From Deltaproteobacteria bacterium (lineage in GTDB: Bacteria > Desulfobacterota > Syntrophia > Syntrophales > Smithellaceae): a stretch of 33,189 nt of DNA. Shown one piece after another: positions 31,872 through 33,189 of the stretch. The notes under the pieces were generated by a model. That model saw nothing but the letters and a program-made list of their open reading frames with translations, was not told the origin of the DNA and did not search any database. Made by a program: the position numbers and the translations under genes. Position 1 is the first letter of the stretch; each line of letters opens with the position of its first letter. The stretch covers positions 1 through 33,189 of the forward strand of contig JAPLJP010000177.1 in assembly GCA_026388535.1 (NCBI GenBank), written 5' to 3'.

Positions 31872-33189
31872 ATGAAAATCAAGTTATGGTTTGGTTTGTT
31901 GACAGTGATGATGATTTCTATGATCATATTTGCGTGCACTGGAGGTAAGGATAGTGAAGTAAATCAATCATCAGATAGTAGTCTTACTAACATGAAAACA
32001 TCTCAAGAAGTATCAGACAGCAATGGATATGTGACGTTCACATCAGCGCAGGGTAATCCTGTATCATACGAAGTAATGGACATGAATAACAGCCCCATTC
32101 CTAACGTTTCTGCGAGTTTTCAGCAAATGAATAATGGCACTTTGATATCTTCATTTAAAGCACAAGATTATTTGCCTGTTTTTCATATCGGTGATGTTAA
32201 TGCAAACCAAGCTATACAGAAATCAGCAGTTGGAGTTGCTAAGGCATCTTCAGATCAAGTTACAATAATCAATGCTCTACCAATAGTGGGTTTTGTTGAT
32301 AAAGTCGGCAGTACTGCACAAGGCATAATCTATCTGGAAAAGTTGGGTGGAGACAACAGCAAATGGGGAGAATTGAAAGGTTCTACCTGTATGACAGTTG
32401 ATCATTATAGTGTTTTTGTTTCCCAGTTTTTGACAGAATCTGATTATATTGGCGCTATGATAGACGTTGGTGCTGCATTTCTTACCGATGGGGTTAGCAT
32501 ATTTATAGGTTTAACAAAAAATTTTTTATTAAATGCCGACACAGACCAAATTGATTATTACTTAACACTTTTTTCCAAGACTAATATAATTGATACATAT
32601 GATGGCAAACAAATAATTAAGTTTACTTATTATGTGAACAACAATCCATTGTTTTTTGATGCAACAGTCCCTATCACATTATTCCAAGCTTTCCATGCGG
32701 ACAATACATGCCCTAATATACATCAGTCACCTTTATCGGGGATACCAGGGTCCATTTTTAATCAGTCGGGAACTGGATTTACGCCAAATTCTGTGGCAAT
32801 CATGAAAGTACAAAACCCCGATGGAACTTATATTAATATAAATCAAGCAATTGATTCACAAGGTTCCTTTAATATCAATTATACCTCCGATATAAATAAA
32901 CCTTCAGGAACCTATTTATGGTGGGTTGAAGACGGCGTAACTACAACTCCTAGCAACACAATCACTTATACAATAATTACCAATACGACGGTTAATCCCG
33001 TAATTGCGCAAAGCCCGATGTCAGGACCAGCTGGAACAAATTTTGCTGAGTGGGGAACAGGATTCACACCAAATAGTACAGCTACTCTGCATTTTCAAAA
33101 ACCGGATGGAACAGAATATCCGACTGCTTCTCAGTCCATTGATGGAAACGGGACTTTTTCAATTACTTACCCATCGCCAACAAATAAAC
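31872..33189 (+). CDS. large lipoprotein with tandem Ig/IPT-like repeats (3' end outside window)
   Basis: The frame is open from ATG 31872 to the right edge, at least 439 residues. It has a lipoprotein signal (hydrophobic about 5-20) and the lipobox IIFACTG (Cys22). A Ser/Asn-rich linker and a globular region of about 250 residues follow. At least two repeats of about 90 residues come next, each opening with a QSP-SG-PG/AGT stretch. They share GTGFTPNS at about residues 306 and 397, then an aromatic KxQNPDG/FQKPDG strand and a closing SIDGNGTF-like segment. The repeats resemble surface beta-sandwich domains of the Ig or IPT type. The DNA is visibly more A+T-rich than neighbouring housekeeping genes, and the gene lies next to an integrase remnant, so horizontal origin is possible. 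GAGATAAG is the ribosome site. Confidence 0.75.
   Translation, partial: MKIKLWFGLLTVMMISMIIFACTGGKDSEVNQSSDSSLTNMKTSQEVSDSNGYVTFTSAQGNPVSYEVMDMNNSPIPNVSASFQQMNNGTLISSFKAQDYLPVFHIGDVNANQAIQKSAVGVAKASSDQVTIINALPIVGFVDKVGSTAQGIIYLEKLGGDNSKWGELKGSTCMTVDHYSVFVSQFLTESDYIGAMIDVGAAFLTDGVSIFIGLTKNFLLNADTDQIDYYLTLFSKTNIIDTYDGKQIIKFTYYVNNNPLFFDATVPITLFQAFHADNTCPNIHQSPLSGIPGSIFNQSGTGFTPNSVAIMKVQNPDGTYININQAIDSQGSFNINYTSDINKPSGTYLWWVEDGVTTTPSNTITYTIITNTTVNPVIAQSPMSGPAGTNFAEWGTGFTPNSTATLHFQKPDGTEYPTASQSIDGNGTFSITYPSPTNK

Overview
The window looks like chromosomal DNA of a Gram-negative, double-membraned bacterium. It carries a lipid-transport (Mla-type) operon, an OmpA-type protein, a beta-barrel protein and many lipoproteins with clear lipobox signals. 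Base composition is moderate, SD-type ribosome binding sites are common, and several genes start with TTG. The gene set and the abundant palindromic intergenic repeats fit an anaerobic deltaproteobacterium-like lineage (Syntrophales/Desulfobacterota is my guess), but no single marker here proves that.

Layout. 1-571: 5' part of a DEAD-box RNA helicase (minus). 999-1982: a DUF1566/OmpA protein with 34 consecutive prolines, followed by a strong terminator. 2243-7836: a TetR-regulated efflux operon of the CecR-YbhGFSR type, in which the double ATPase is split into two genes. 7915-8075: a cluster of palindromes. 8108-9103: an unknown protein with a possible decayed nuclease-like C-terminal domain. 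9102-9227: a small inverted-repeat element, followed by a lipoprotein gene that has an attC-like hairpin just after its stop codon. 10159-14063 (minus): a CDF metal transporter, a lipoprotein with three Ig-like repeats and a SUMF1 domain, and an outer-membrane barrel.

14284-16084: citramalate synthase behind a textbook attenuator. A sigma70-like promoter, a 26-codon leader peptide with nine isoleucines and an intrinsic terminator precede the gene for an early step of isoleucine synthesis. Housekeeping genes follow: a Sua5/YciO protein, RNase E/G, ProC (minus), an alpha/beta hydrolase, YggT, a DUF167 protein, MurJ, SerS and three tRNAs (Ser-UGA, Ser-GCU, Arg-ACG). Two small minus-strand genes come next. 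26485-30471: an operon for an MCE/Mla-type phospholipid transporter (STAS-MlaE fusion, MlaF, MlaD, PqiC-like lipoprotein) that ends in a YjbQ protein.

The right end (30.8-33.2 kb) looks accessory: a small lipoprotein, a DUF333 lipoprotein joined to a decayed tyrosine-recombinase tail, and an A+T-rich repeat-domain lipoprotein cut by the window edge.

The two most unusual signals are the isoleucine attenuator and a family of intergenic hairpin modules at 16.83-16.99, 25.39-25.51 and 26.21-26.46 kb. In these modules the connectors and loops are conserved, but each stem has a different sequence that still pairs perfectly or nearly so.
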